This document shows positions 14,601 through 29,079 of a DNA stretch of 64,000 bases, piece by piece. The notes under the pieces were generated by a model. That model did no database searches. It was not told the DNA's origin and was given only the letters and a program-made list of their open reading frames with translations. Each line of letters starts with the position of its first letter. Within the stretch, counting starts at the first letter, position 1. The position numbers and the translations under genes are program-made. Origin of the DNA: Holothuria scabra (taxonomy: Eukaryota > Echinodermata > Holothuroidea > Aspidochirotida > Holothuriidae); the NCBI GenBank assembly GCA_037179385.1, contig CM074188.1:16199318-16263317 (forward strand), read 5' to 3'.

Positions 14601-17600
14601 CCCACCCAACAAAACCCAACACAACCCAACCAAACCCACCCAACAAAACCCAACCAAACACACCCACCAAAACCCAACGAAACCCAACAAAAATCAAGGA
14701 AACCCACCCAACAAAACCCAACCAAACCCACCCAACAAAACCCAACACAACCCAACCAAACCCACCCAACAAAACCCAACGTAACCCAACCAAACCCACC
14801 CAACAAAACCCAACCAAACCCACCCAACAAAACCCAACGTAACCCAACCAAACCCATGCAACAAAACCCAACCAAACCCACCCAACAAAACCCAACCAAA
14901 CACACCCACCAAAACCCAACGAAACCCAACAAAAATCAAGGAAACCCACCCAACAAAACCCAACGTAACCCAACCAAACCCATGCAACAAAACCCAACCA
15001 AACCCACCCAACAAAACCCAACCAAACCCACCCAACAAAACCCAACCAAACCCAACGTAACAAAACCCAACCAAACCCACCCAACAAAACCCAACCAAAC
15101 CCACCCAACAAAACCCAACCAAACCCACCCAACAAAACCCAACACAACCCAACCAAACCCACCCAACAAAACCCAACGTAACCCAACCAAACCCATGCAA
15201 CAAAACCCAACAAAACCCAACCAAACCCACCCAACAAAACCCAACACAACCCAACCAAACCCACCCAACAAAACCCAACATAACCCAACCAAACCCACCC
15301 AACAAAACCCAACCAAACCCACCAAACAAAACCCAACAAAACCCAACCAAACCCACCCAACAAAACCCAACACAACCCAACCAAACCCACCCAACAAAAC
15401 CCAACGTAACCCAACCAAACCCACCCAACAAAACCCAACCAAACCCACCCAACAAAACCCAAAAATTCCAACCAAACCCAAATAAACCCACCCAACAAAA
15501 CACAACAAAACCAACCCAACAAAACCCAACCAAACCCACCCAACAAAACCCAACATAACCCAACCAAACCCACCCAACAAAACCCAACCAAACCCACCCA
15601 ACAAAACCCAACACAACCCAACCAAACCCACCCAACAAAACCCAACGTAACCCAACCAAACCCATGCAACAAAACCCAACCAAACCCACCCAACAAAACC
15701 CAACCAAACCCACCCAACAAAACCCAACCAAACCCACCCAACAAAACCCAACAAAACCCAACCAAACCCACCCAACAAAACCCAACCAAACCCACCCAAC
15801 AAAACCCAACGAAACCCAACAAAAATCAAGGAAACCCACCCAACAAAACCCAACCAAACCCACCCAACAAAACCCAACCAAACCCAACAAAACCCAACCA
15901 AACCCACCCAACAAAACCCAACCAAACCCACCCAACAAAACCCAACAAAACCCAACCAAACCCACCCAACAAAACCCAACTAAACCCAACCAAACCCACC
16001 CAACAAAACCCAACATAACCCAACCAAACCCACCCAACAAAACCCAACCAAACCCACCCAACAAAACCCAACAAAACCCAACCAAACCCACCCAACAAAA
16101 CCCAACCAAACACACCCACCAAAACCCAACGAAACCCAACAAAAATCAAGGAAACCCACCCAACAAAACCCAACCAAACCCACCCAACAAAACCCAACCA
16201 AACCAAACCAAACCCACCCAACAAAACCCAACACAACCCAACCAAACCCACCCAACAAAACCCAACCAAACCCACCCAACAAAACCCAACGAAACCCAAC
16301 AAAAATCAAGGAAACCCACCCAACAAAACCCAACCAAACCCACCCAACAAAACCCAACACAACCCAACCAAACCCACCCAACAAAACCCAACGTAACCCA
16401 ACCAAACCCATGCAACAAAACCCAACCAAACCCACCCAACAAAACCCAACCAAACCCACCCAACAAAACCCAACCAAACCCACCCAACAAAACCCAACCA
16501 AACCCACCCAACAAAACCCAACCAAACCCACCCAACAAAACCCAACCAAACCCACCCAACAAAACCCAACAAAAATCAAGGAAACCCACCCAACAAAACC
16601 CAACCAAACCCACCCAACAAAACCCAACAAAACCCAACCAAACCCACCCAACAAAACCCAACACAACCCAACCAAACCCACCCAACAAAACCCAACCAAA
16701 CCCACCCAACAAAACCCAACACAACCCAACCAAACCCACCCAACAAAACCCAACCAAACCCACCCAACAAATCCCAACAAATCCAACCAAACCCACCCAA
16801 CAAAACCCAACCAAACCCACCCAACAAAACCCAACAAAACCCAACCAAACCCACCCAACAAAACCCAACCAAACCCACCCAACAAAACCCAACGAAACCC
16901 ACCCAACAAACCCAACAAAACCCAACCAAACCCACCCAACAAAACCCAACCAAACCCAACCAAACCCAACAAAACCCAACAAAACCCAACCAAACCCACC
17001 CAACAAAACCCAACCAAACCCACCCAACAAAACCCAACACAACCCAACCAAACCCACCCAACAAAACCCAACGTAACCCAAAACCCATGCAACAAAACCC
17101 AACCAAACCCACCCAACAAAACCCAACAAAACCCAACCCAACCAAACCCACCCAACTAAACCCAACCAAACCCACCCAACCAAACCCAACACAACCCAAC
17201 CAAACCCACCCAACAAAACCCAACGTAACCCAACCAAACCCATGCAACAAAACCCAACCAAACCCACCCAACAAAACCCAACCAAACCCACCCAACAAAA
17301 CCCAACCAAACCCACCCAACAAATCCCAACCAAACCCAACCAAACCCACCCAACAAAACCCAACCAAACCAAACCCACCCAACAAAACCCAACGAAACCC
17401 AACAAAACCCAATGAAACCCACCCAACAAAACCCAACCAAACCCACCCAACAAAACCCAACAAAACCCAACCAAACCCACCCAACAAAACCCAACACAAC
17501 CCAACCAAACCCACCCAACAAAACCCAACGTAACCCAACCAAACCCACCCAACAAAACCCAACCAAACCCACCCAACAAAACCCAACGTAACCCAACCAA

Positions 17601-20600
17601 ACCCACGCAACAAAACCCAACCAAACCCACCCAACAAAACCCAACGTAACCCAACCAAACCCATGCAACAAAACCCAACCAAACCCACCCAACAAAACCC
17701 AACCAAACCCACCCAACAAAACCCAACCAAACCCAACACAAACCCAACCAAACACACCCAACAAAACCCAACAAAACCCAACCAAACCCACCCAACAAAA
17801 CCCAACCAAACCCACCCAACAAAACCCAACCAAACACACCCACCAAAACCCAACGAAACCCAACAAAAATCAAGGAAACCCACCCAACAAAACCCAACCA
17901 AACCCACCCAACAAAACCCAACACAACCCAACCAAACCCACCCAACAAAACCCAACGTAACCCAACCAAACCCATGCAACAAAACCCAACCAAACCCACC
18001 CAACAAAACCCAACCAAACCCACCCAACAAAACCCAACCAAACCCACCCAACAAAACCCAACACAACCCAACCAAACCCACCCAACAAAACCCAACGTAA
18101 CCCAACCAAACCCATGCAACAAAACCCAACCAAACCCACCCAACAAAACCCAACCAAACCCACCCAACAAAACCCAACCAAACCCACCCAACAAAACCCA
18201 ACAAAACCCTCAAAACAAAACCCAACAAAACCCACCCAACCAAACCCACCCAAGAAAACCAAAAAAAACCCAACCAAACCCACCCAACAAAACCCAACCA
18301 AACCCACCCAACAAAACCCAACCAAACCCACCCAACAAAACCCAACCAAACCCACCCAACAAAACCCAACACAACCCAACCAAACCCACCCAACAAAACC
18401 CAACGTAACCCAACCAAACCCACCCAACAAAACCCAACCAAACCCACCCAACAAAACCCAACGTAACCCAACCAAACCCATGCAACAAAACCCAACCAAA
18501 CCCACCCAACAAAACCCAACGTAACCCAACCAAACCCACCCAACAAAACCCAACCAAACCCACCCAACAAAACCCAACCAAACCCACCCAACAAAACCCA
18601 ACCAAACCCACCAAACAAAACCAACAAAACCCAACCAAACCCACCCAACAAAACCCAACAAAACCCAACCAAACCCACCCAACAAAACCCAACCAAACCC
18701 ACCCAACAAAACCCAACCAAACACACCCACCAAAACCCAACGAAACCCAACAAAAATCAAGGAAACCCACCCAACAAAACCCAACCAAACCCACCCAACA
18801 AAACCAAACACAACCCAACCAAACCCACCCAACAAAACCCAACGTAACCCAACCACAAGCACGCAACACAACCCAACCAAACAAAACCTCCCAACAAAAC
18901 CAAACACAACCCAACCAAACCCACCCAACAAAACCCAACCAAACACACCCACCAAAACCCAACGAAACCCAACAAAAATCAAGGAAACCCACCCAACAAA
19001 ACCCAACCAAACCCACCCAACAAAACCCAACCAAACCCACCCAACAAAACCCAACACAACCCAACCAAACCCACCCAACAAAACCCAACCAAACACACCC
19101 ACCAAAACCCAACGAAACCCAACAAAAATCAAGGAAACCCACCCAACAAAACCCAACCAAACCCACCCAACAAAACCCAACACAACCCAACCAAACCCAC
19201 CCAACAAAACCCAACGTAACCCAACCAAACCCACCCAACAAACCCAACCAAACCCACCCAACAAAACCCAACCAAACCCACCCAACAAAACCCAACACAA
19301 CCCAACCAAACCCACCCAACAAAACCCAACGTAACCCAACCAAACCCATGCAACAAAACCCAACCAAACCCACCCAACAAAACCCAACTAAACCCAACCA
19401 AACCCACCCAACAAAACCCAACATAACCCAACCAAACCCACCCAACAAAACCCAACCAAACCCACCCAACAAAACCCAACGAAACCCAACAAAACCCAAT
19501 GAAACCCACCCAACAAAACCCAACCAAACCCACCCAACAAAACCCAACCAAACCCACCCAACAAAACCCAACACAACCCAACCAAACCCACCCAACAAAA
19601 CCCAACCAAACACACCCACCAAAACCCAACGAAACCCAACAAAAATCAACCAAACCCACCCAACAAAACCCAACCAAACCCACCCAACAAAACCCAACAC
19701 AACCCAACCAAACCCACCCAACAAAACCCAACGTAACCCAACCAAACCCACCCAACAAAACCCAACCAAACCCACCCAACAAAACCCAACGTAACCCAAC
19801 CAAACCCATGCAACAAAACCCAACCAAACCCACCCAACAAAACCCAACCAAACCCACCCACCAAAACCCAACGAAACCCAACAAAAATCAAGGAAACCCA
19901 CCCAACAAAACCCAACCAAACCCACCCAACAAAACCCAACACAACCCAACCAAACCCACCCAACAAAACCCAACCAAACCCACCCAACAAAACCCAACAT
20001 AACCCAACCAAACCCACCCAACAAAACCCAACCAAACCCACCCAACAAAACCCAACAAAACCCAACCAAACCCACCCAACAAAACCCAACCAAACCCACC
20101 CAACAAAACCCAACGAAACCCAACCAAACCAAACCCACCCAACAAAACCCAACGTAACCCAACCAAACCCACCCAACAAAACCCAACCAAACCCACCCAA
20201 CAAAACCCAACAAACCCAACCAAACCCACCCAACAAAACCCAACACAACCCAACCAAACCCACCCAACAAAACCCAACCAAACACACCCACCAAAACCCA
20301 ACGAAACCCAACAAAAATCAAGGAAACCCACCCAACAAAACCCAACCAAACCCACCCAACAAAACCCAACCAAACCCACCCAACAAAACCCACCCAACAA
20401 AACCCAACGTAACCCAACCAAACCCACCCAACAAAACCCAACCAAACCCACCCAACAAAACCCAACGTAACCCAACCAAACCCATGCAACAAAACCCAAC
20501 CAAACCCACCCAACAAAACCCAACCAAACCCACCAAACAAAACCCAACCAAACCCACCCAACAAAACCCAACCAAACCCACCCAACAAAACCCAACGAAA

Positions 20601-23600
20601 CCCAACAAAACCCAACCAAACCCACCCAACAAAACCCAACCAAACCCACCCAACAAAACCCAACAAAACCCAACCAAACCCACCCAACAAATCCCAACCA
20701 AACCCAACCAAACCCACCCACCAAAACCCAACAAAACCCAACCAAACCCAACCAAACCCAACCAAACCTACCCAACAAACCTCAACCAAACCCACCCAAC
20801 AAAGCCCAACCAAACCCACCCAACAAAACCCAACCAAACCCACCCAACAAACCCCAACTAAATCCAACCAAACCCACCCAACAAAGCCCAACGAAACCCA
20901 ACAAAACCCAACCAAACCCATGCAACAAAACCCAACCAAACCCACCCAACAAAACCGAACAAAACCCAACCAAACCCACCCAACAAAACCCAACCAAACC
21001 CACCCAACAAAACCCAACAAACCCAACCAAACCCACCCAACAAAACCCAACCAAACCCACCCAACAAAACCCAACGAAACCCAACAAAACCCAAGGAAAC
21101 CCACCCAACAAAACCCAACCAAACCCACCCAACAAAACCCAACCAAACCCACCCAACAAAACCCAACGTAACCCAACCAAACCCACGCAACAAAACCCAA
21201 CCAAACCCACCCAACAAAACCCAACGTAACCCAACCAAACCCACCCAACAAAACCCAACCAAACCCACCCAACAAAACCCAACACAACCCAACCAAACCC
21301 ACCCAACAAAACCCAACCAAACACACCCACCAAAACCCAACGAAACCCAACAAAAATCAAGGAAACCCACCCAACAAAACCCAACCAAACCCACCCAACA
21401 AAACCCAACCAAACCCAACCAAACCCACCCAACAAAACCCAACCAAACACACCCACCAAAACCCAACGAAACCCAACAAAAATCAAGGAAACCCACCCAA
21501 CAAAACCCAACCAAACCCACCCAACAAAACCCAACACAACCCAACCAAACCCACCCAACAAAACCCAACGTAACCCAACCAAACCCACCCAACAAAACCC
21601 AACCAAACCCACCCAACAAAACCCAACGTAACCCAACCAAACCCATGCAACAAAACCCAACCAAACCCACCCAACAAAACCCAACTAAACCCAACTAAAC
21701 CCAACCAAACCCACCCAACAAAACCCAACATAACCCAACCAAACCCACCCAACAAAACCCAACCAAACACACCCACCAAAACCCAACGAAACCCAACAAA
21801 AATCAAGGAAACCCACCCAACAAAACCCAACCAAACCCACCCAACAAAACCCAACACAACCCAACCAAACCCACCCAACAAAACCCAACGTAACCCAACC
21901 AAACCCATGCAACAAAACCCAACCAAACCCACCCAACAAAACCCAACCAAACCCACCCAACAAAACCCAACCAAACCCACCCAACAAAACCCAACAAAAC
22001 CCAACCAAACCCACCCAACAAAACCCAACCAAACCCACCCAACAAAACCCAACGAAACCCAACAAAACCCAAGGAAACCCACCCAACAAAACCCAACCAA
22101 ACCCACCCAACAAAACCCAACCAAACCCACCCAACAAAACCCAACACAACCCAACCAAACCCACCCAACAAAACCCAACCAAACACACCCACCAAAACCC
22201 AACGAAACCCAACAAAAATCAAGGAAACCCACCCAACAAAACCCAACCAAACCCACCCAACAAAACCCAACCAAACCAAACCAAACCCACCCAACAAAAC
22301 CCAACACAACCCAACCAAACCCACCCAACAAAACCCAACCAAACCCACCCAACAAAACCCAACCAAACACACCAACCAAAACCCAACGAAACCCAACAAA
22401 AATCAAGGAAACCCACCCAACAAAACCCAACCAAACCCACCCAACAAAACCCAACACAACCCAACCAAACCCACCCAACAAAACCCAACGTAACCCAACC
22501 AAACCCACCCAACAAAACCCAACCAAACCCACCCAACAAAACCCAACGTAACCCAACCAAACCCACCCAACAAAACCCAACCAAACCCACAAAACAAAAC
22601 CCAACAAACCCAACCAAACCCACCCAACAAAACCCAACCAAACCCACCCAACCAAACCCACCCAACAAAACCCAACCAAACACACCCACCAAAACCCAAC
22701 CAAACCCACCCAACAAAACCCAACCAAACCAAACAAAACCAAACCCACCCAACAAAACCCAACACAACCCAACCAAACCCACCCAACAAAACCCAACCAA
22801 ACCCACCCAACAAAACCCAACACAACCCAACCAAACCCACCCAACAAAACCCAACCAAACCCACCCAACAAAACCCAACCAAACCCACCCAACAAAACCC
22901 AACAAAACCCAACCAAACCCACCCAACAAAACCCAACAAAACCCAACCAAACCCACCCAACAAAACCCAACCAAACCCACCAAAACCCAACAAAGCCCAA
23001 CAAAACCCAACCAAACCTACCCAACAAAACCCAACAAAACCCAACCAAACCCACCCAACAAAACCCAACCCAACCAAACCCACCCAACAAAACCCAACAT
23101 AACCCAACCAAACCCACCCAACAAAACCCAACCAAACCCACCAAACAAAACCCAACAAACCCCAACCAAACCCACCCAACAAAACCCAACCAAACCCACC
23201 CAACAAAGCCCAACGAAACCCAACAAAACCCAATGAAACCCACCCAACAAAACCCAACCAAACCCACCCAACAAAACCCAACAAAACCCAACCAAACCCA
23301 CCCAACAAAACCCAACACAACCCAACCAAACCCACCCAACAAAACCCAACCAAACACACCCACCAAAACCCAACGAAACCCAACAAAAATCAAGGAAACC
23401 CACCCAACAAAACCCAACCAAACCCACCCAACAAAACCCAACCAAACCCACCCAACAAAACCCAACCAAACCCACCCAACAAAACCCAACCAAACCCACC
23501 CAACAAAACCCAACGAAACCCAACAAAAATCAAGGAAACCCACCCAACAAAACCCAACCAAACCCACCCAACAAAACCCAACACAACCCAACCAAACCCA

Positions 23601-26600
23601 CCCAACAAAACCCAACGTAACCCAACCAAACCCATGCAACAAAACCCAACCAAACCCACCCAACAAAACCCAACCAAACCCACCCAACAAAACCCAACCA
23701 AACCCACCCAACAAAACCCAACCAAACCCACCAAACAAAACCCAACACAACCCAACCAAACCCACCCAACAAAACCCAACCAAAACCCAACGAAACCCAA
23801 CAAAAATCAAGGAAACCCACCCAACAAAACCCAACCAAACCCACCCAACAAAACCCAACAAAACCCAACCAAACCCACCCAACAAAACCCAACACAACCC
23901 AACCAAACCCACCCAACAAAACCCAACGTAACCCAACCAAACCCACCCAACAAAACCCAACCAAACCCACCCAACAAAACCCAACGTAACCCAACCAAAC
24001 CCACCCAACAAAACCCAACCAAACCCACCCAACAAAACCCAACACAACCCAACCAAACCCACCCAACAAAACCCAACCAAACACACCCACCAAAACCCAA
24101 CGAAACCCAACAAAAATCAAGGAAACCCACCCAACAAAACCCAACCAAACCCACCCAACAAAACCCAACCAAACCAAACCAAACCCACCCAACAAAACCC
24201 AACACAACCCAACCAAACCCACCCAACAAAACCCAACCAAACCCACCCAACAAAACCCAACCAAACACACCAACCAAAACCCAACGAAACCCAACAAAAA
24301 TCAAGGAAACCCACCCAACAAAACCCAACCAAACCCACCCAACAAAACCCAACACAACCCAACCAAACCCACCCAACAAAACCCAACGTAACCCAACCAA
24401 ACCCACCCAACAAAACCCAACGTAACCCAACCAAACCCACCCAACAAAACCCAACCAAACACACCCAACCAAACCCAAAAAACCCAACAAAACCCAACCA
24501 AACCCACCCAACAAAACCCAACCAAACCCACCCAACAAAACCCAACCAAACCCAACCAAACCCACCCAACAAAACCCAACCAAACACACCCACCAAAACC
24601 CAACGAAACCCAACAAAAATCAAGGAAACCCACCCAACAAAACCCAACCAAACCCACCCAACAAAACCCAACACAACCCAACCAAACCCACCCAACAAAA
24701 CCCAACGTAACCCAACCAAACCCACGCAACACAACCCAACCAAACCCACCCAACAAAACCCAACGTAACCCAACCAAACCCATGCAACAAAACCCAACCA
24801 AACCCACCCAACAAAACCCAACAAAACCCAACTAAACCCAACCAAACCCACCCAACAAAACCCAACATAACCCAACCAAACCCACCCAACAAAACCCAAC
24901 CAAACACACCCACCAAAACCCAACGAAACCCAACAAAAATCAAGGAAACCCACCCAACAAAACCCAACCAAACCCACCCAACAAAACCCAACACAACCCA
25001 ACCAAACCCACCCAACAAAACCCAACGTAACCCAACCAAACCCATGCAACAAAACCCAACCAAACCCACCCAACAAAACCCAACCAAACCCACCCAACAA
25101 AACCCAACCAAACCCACCCAACAAAACCCAACCAAACCCACCAAACAAAACCCAACAAAACCCAACCAAACCCACCCAACAAAACCCAACCAAACCCACC
25201 CAACAAAGCCCAACGAAACCCAACAAAACCCAAGGAAACCCACCCAACAAAACCCAACCAAACCCACCCAACAAAACCCAACCAAACCCACCCAACAAAA
25301 CCCAACAAAACCCAACCAAACCCACCCAACAAAACCCAACAAAACCCAACCAAACCCACCCAACAAAACCCAACCAAACCCACCCAACAAAACCCAACCA
25401 AACACACCAACCAAAACCCAACGAAACCCAACAAAAATCAAGGAAACCCACCCAACAAAACCCAACCAAACCCACCCAACAAAACCCACCCAACAAAACC
25501 CAACCAAACCCACCCAACAAAACCCAACGTAACCCAACCAAACCCACGCAACACAACCCAACCAAACCCACCCAACAAAACCCAACGTAACCCAACCAAA
25601 CCCATGCAACAAAACCCAACCAAACCCACCCAACAAAACCCAACCAAACCCACCCAACAAAACCCAACCAAACCCACCAAACAAAACCCAACAAAACCCA
25701 ACCAAACCCACCCAACAAAACCCAACCAAACCCACCCAACAAAACCCAACGAAACCCAACAAAACCCAATGAAACCCACCCAACAAAACCCAACCAAACC
25801 CACCCAACAAAACCCAACCAAACCCACCCAACAAAACCCAACACAACCCAACCAAACCCACCCAACAAAACCCAACCAAACACACCCACCAAAACCCAAC
25901 GAAACCCAACAAAAATCAAGGAAACCCACCCAACAAAACCCAACCAAACCCACCCAACAAAACCCAACCAAACCCACCCAACAAAACCCAACACAACCCA
26001 ACCAAACCCACCCAACAAAACCCAACCAAACCCAACCAAACCCACCCAACAAAACCCAACCAAACCCACCCAACAAAACCCAACGAAACCCAACAAAACC
26101 CAATGAAACCCACCCAACAAAACCCAACCAAACCCACCCAACAAAACCCAACAAAACCCAACCAAACCCACCCAACAAAACCCAACACAACCCAACCAAA
26201 CCCACCCAACAAAACCCAACCAAACACACCCACCAAAACCCAACGAAACCCAACAAAAATCAAGGAAACCCACCCAACAAAACCCAACCAAACCCACCCA
26301 ACAAAACCCAACAAAACCCAACCAAACCCACCCAACAAAACCCAACCAAACCCACCCAACAAAGCCCAACGAAACCCAACAAAACCCAATGAAACCCACC
26401 CAACAAAACCCAACCAAACCCAACCAAACCCACCCAACAAAACCCAACCAAACCCACCCAACAAAACCCAACACAACCCAACCAAACCCACCCAACAAAA
26501 CCCAACCAAACACACCCACCAAAACCCAACGAAACCCAACAAAAATCAAGGAAACCCACCCAACAAAACCCAACCAAACCCACCCAACAAAACCCAACCA

Positions 26601-29079
26601 AACCCACCCAACAAAACCCAACCAAACCCAACCAAACCCACCCAACAAAACCCAACCAAACCCACCCAACAAAGCCCAACGAAACCCAACAAAACCCAAT
26701 GAAACCCACCCAACAAAACCCAACCAAACCCACCCAACAAAACCCAACCAAACCCACCCAACAAAACCCAACACAACCCAACCAAACCCACCCAACAAAA
26801 CCCAACCAAACCCACCCACCAAAACCCAACGAAACCCAACAAAAATCAAGGAAACCCACCCAACAAAACCCAACCAAACCCACCCAACAAAACCCAACCA
26901 AACCCACCCAACAAAGCCCAACGAAACCCAACAAAACCCAACCAAACCCACCCAACAAAACCCAACAAAACCCAACCAAACCCACCCAACAAAACCCAAC
27001 CAAACCCACCCAACAAAACCCAACACAACCCAACCAAACCCACCCAACAAAACCCAACCAAACACACCCACCAAAACCCAACGAAACCCAACAAAAATCA
27101 AGGAAACCCACCCAACAAAACCCAACCAAACCCACCCAACAAAACCCAACAAAACCCAACCAAACCCACCCAACAAAACCCAACCAAACCCACCCAACAA
27201 AGCCCAACGAAACCCAACAAAACCCAATGAAACCCACCCAACAAAACCCAACCAAACCCACCCAACAAAACCCAACCAAACCCACCCAACAAAACCCAAC
27301 ATAACCCAACCAAACCCACCCAACAAAACCCAACCAAACCCACCCAACAAAACCCAACCAAACCCAACCAAACCCACCCAACAAAACCCAACCAAACCCA
27401 CCCAACAAACCCAACAAAACCCAACAAAACCCAACCAAACCCACCCAACAAAACCCAACAAACCCAACCAAACCCACCCAACAAAACCCAACCAAACCCA
27501 CCCAACAAAACCCAACACAACCCAACCAAACCCACCCAACAAAACCCAACCAAACACACCCACCAAAACCCAACGAAACCCAACAAAAATCAAGGAAACC
27601 CACCCAACAAAACCCAACCAAACCCACCCAACAAAACCCAACAAAACCCAACCAAACCCACCCAACAAAACCCAACCAAACCCACCCAACAAAGCCCAAC
27701 GAAACCCAACAAAACCCAATGAAACCCACCCAACAAAACCCAACCAAACCCACCCAACAAAACCCAACCAAACCCACCCAACAAAACCCAACACAACCCA
27801 ACCAAACCCACCCAACAAAACCCAACCAAACCCACCCAACAAAACCCAACACAACCCAACCAAACCCACCCAACAAACCCAACAAACAACAACCAAACCC
27901 ACCCAACAAATCCCAACCAAACCCAACCAAACCCAACCAAACCCAACAAAACCCAACCAAACCCACCCAACAAAACCCAACCAAACCCACCCAACAAAAC
28001 CCAACCAAACCCACCCAACAAAACCCAACACAACCCAACCAAACCCACCCAACAAAACCCAACCAAACACACCCACCAAAACCCAACGAAACCCAACAAA
28101 AATCAAGGAAACCCACCCAACAAAACCCAACCAAACCCACCCAACAAAACCCAACCAAACCCACCCAACAAAGCCCAACGAAACCCAACAAAACCCAACC
28201 AAACCCACCCAACAAAACCCAACAAAACCCAACCAAACCCACCCAACAAAACCCAACCAAACCCACCCAACAAAACCCAACAAAACCCAACCAAACCCAC
28301 CCAACAAAACCCAACCAAACACACCCACCAAAACCCAACGAAACCCAACAAAATCAAGGAAACCCACCCAACAAAACCCAACCAAACCCACCCAACAAAA
28401 CCCAACAAAACCCAACCAAACCCACCCAACAAAACCCAACCAAACCCACCCAACAAAACCCAACCAAACCCACCCAACAAAACCCAACAAAACCCAACCA
28501 AACCCACCCAACAAAACCCAACCAAACCCACCCAACAAAACCCAACCAAACCCAACCAAACCCACCCAACAAAACCCAACCAAACCCACCCAACAAACCC
28601 AACGAAACCCAACAAAACCCAATGAAACCCACCCAACAAAACCCAACCAAACCCACCCAACAAAACCCAACCAAACCCACCCAACAAAACCCAACACAAC
28701 CCAACCAAACCCACCCAACAAAACCCAACCAAACACACCCACCAAAACCCAACGAAACCCAACAAAAATCAAGGAAACCCACCCAACAAAACCCAACCAA
28801 ACCCACCCAACAAAACCCAACCAAACCCACCCAACAAAACCCAACAAACCCAACCAAACCCACCCAACAAAACCCAACCAAACCCACCCAACAAAACCCA
28901 ACCAAAACCCAACAAAACCCAACCAAACCCACCCAACAAAACCCAACCAAACCCACCCAACAAAACCCAACCAAACCCACCCAAGGAAACGCAACAAAAC
29001 CCAACCAAACCCACCCAACAAAACCCAACCAAACCCACCCAACAAAACATAACAAAACCCAACCAAACCCACCCAAAGA

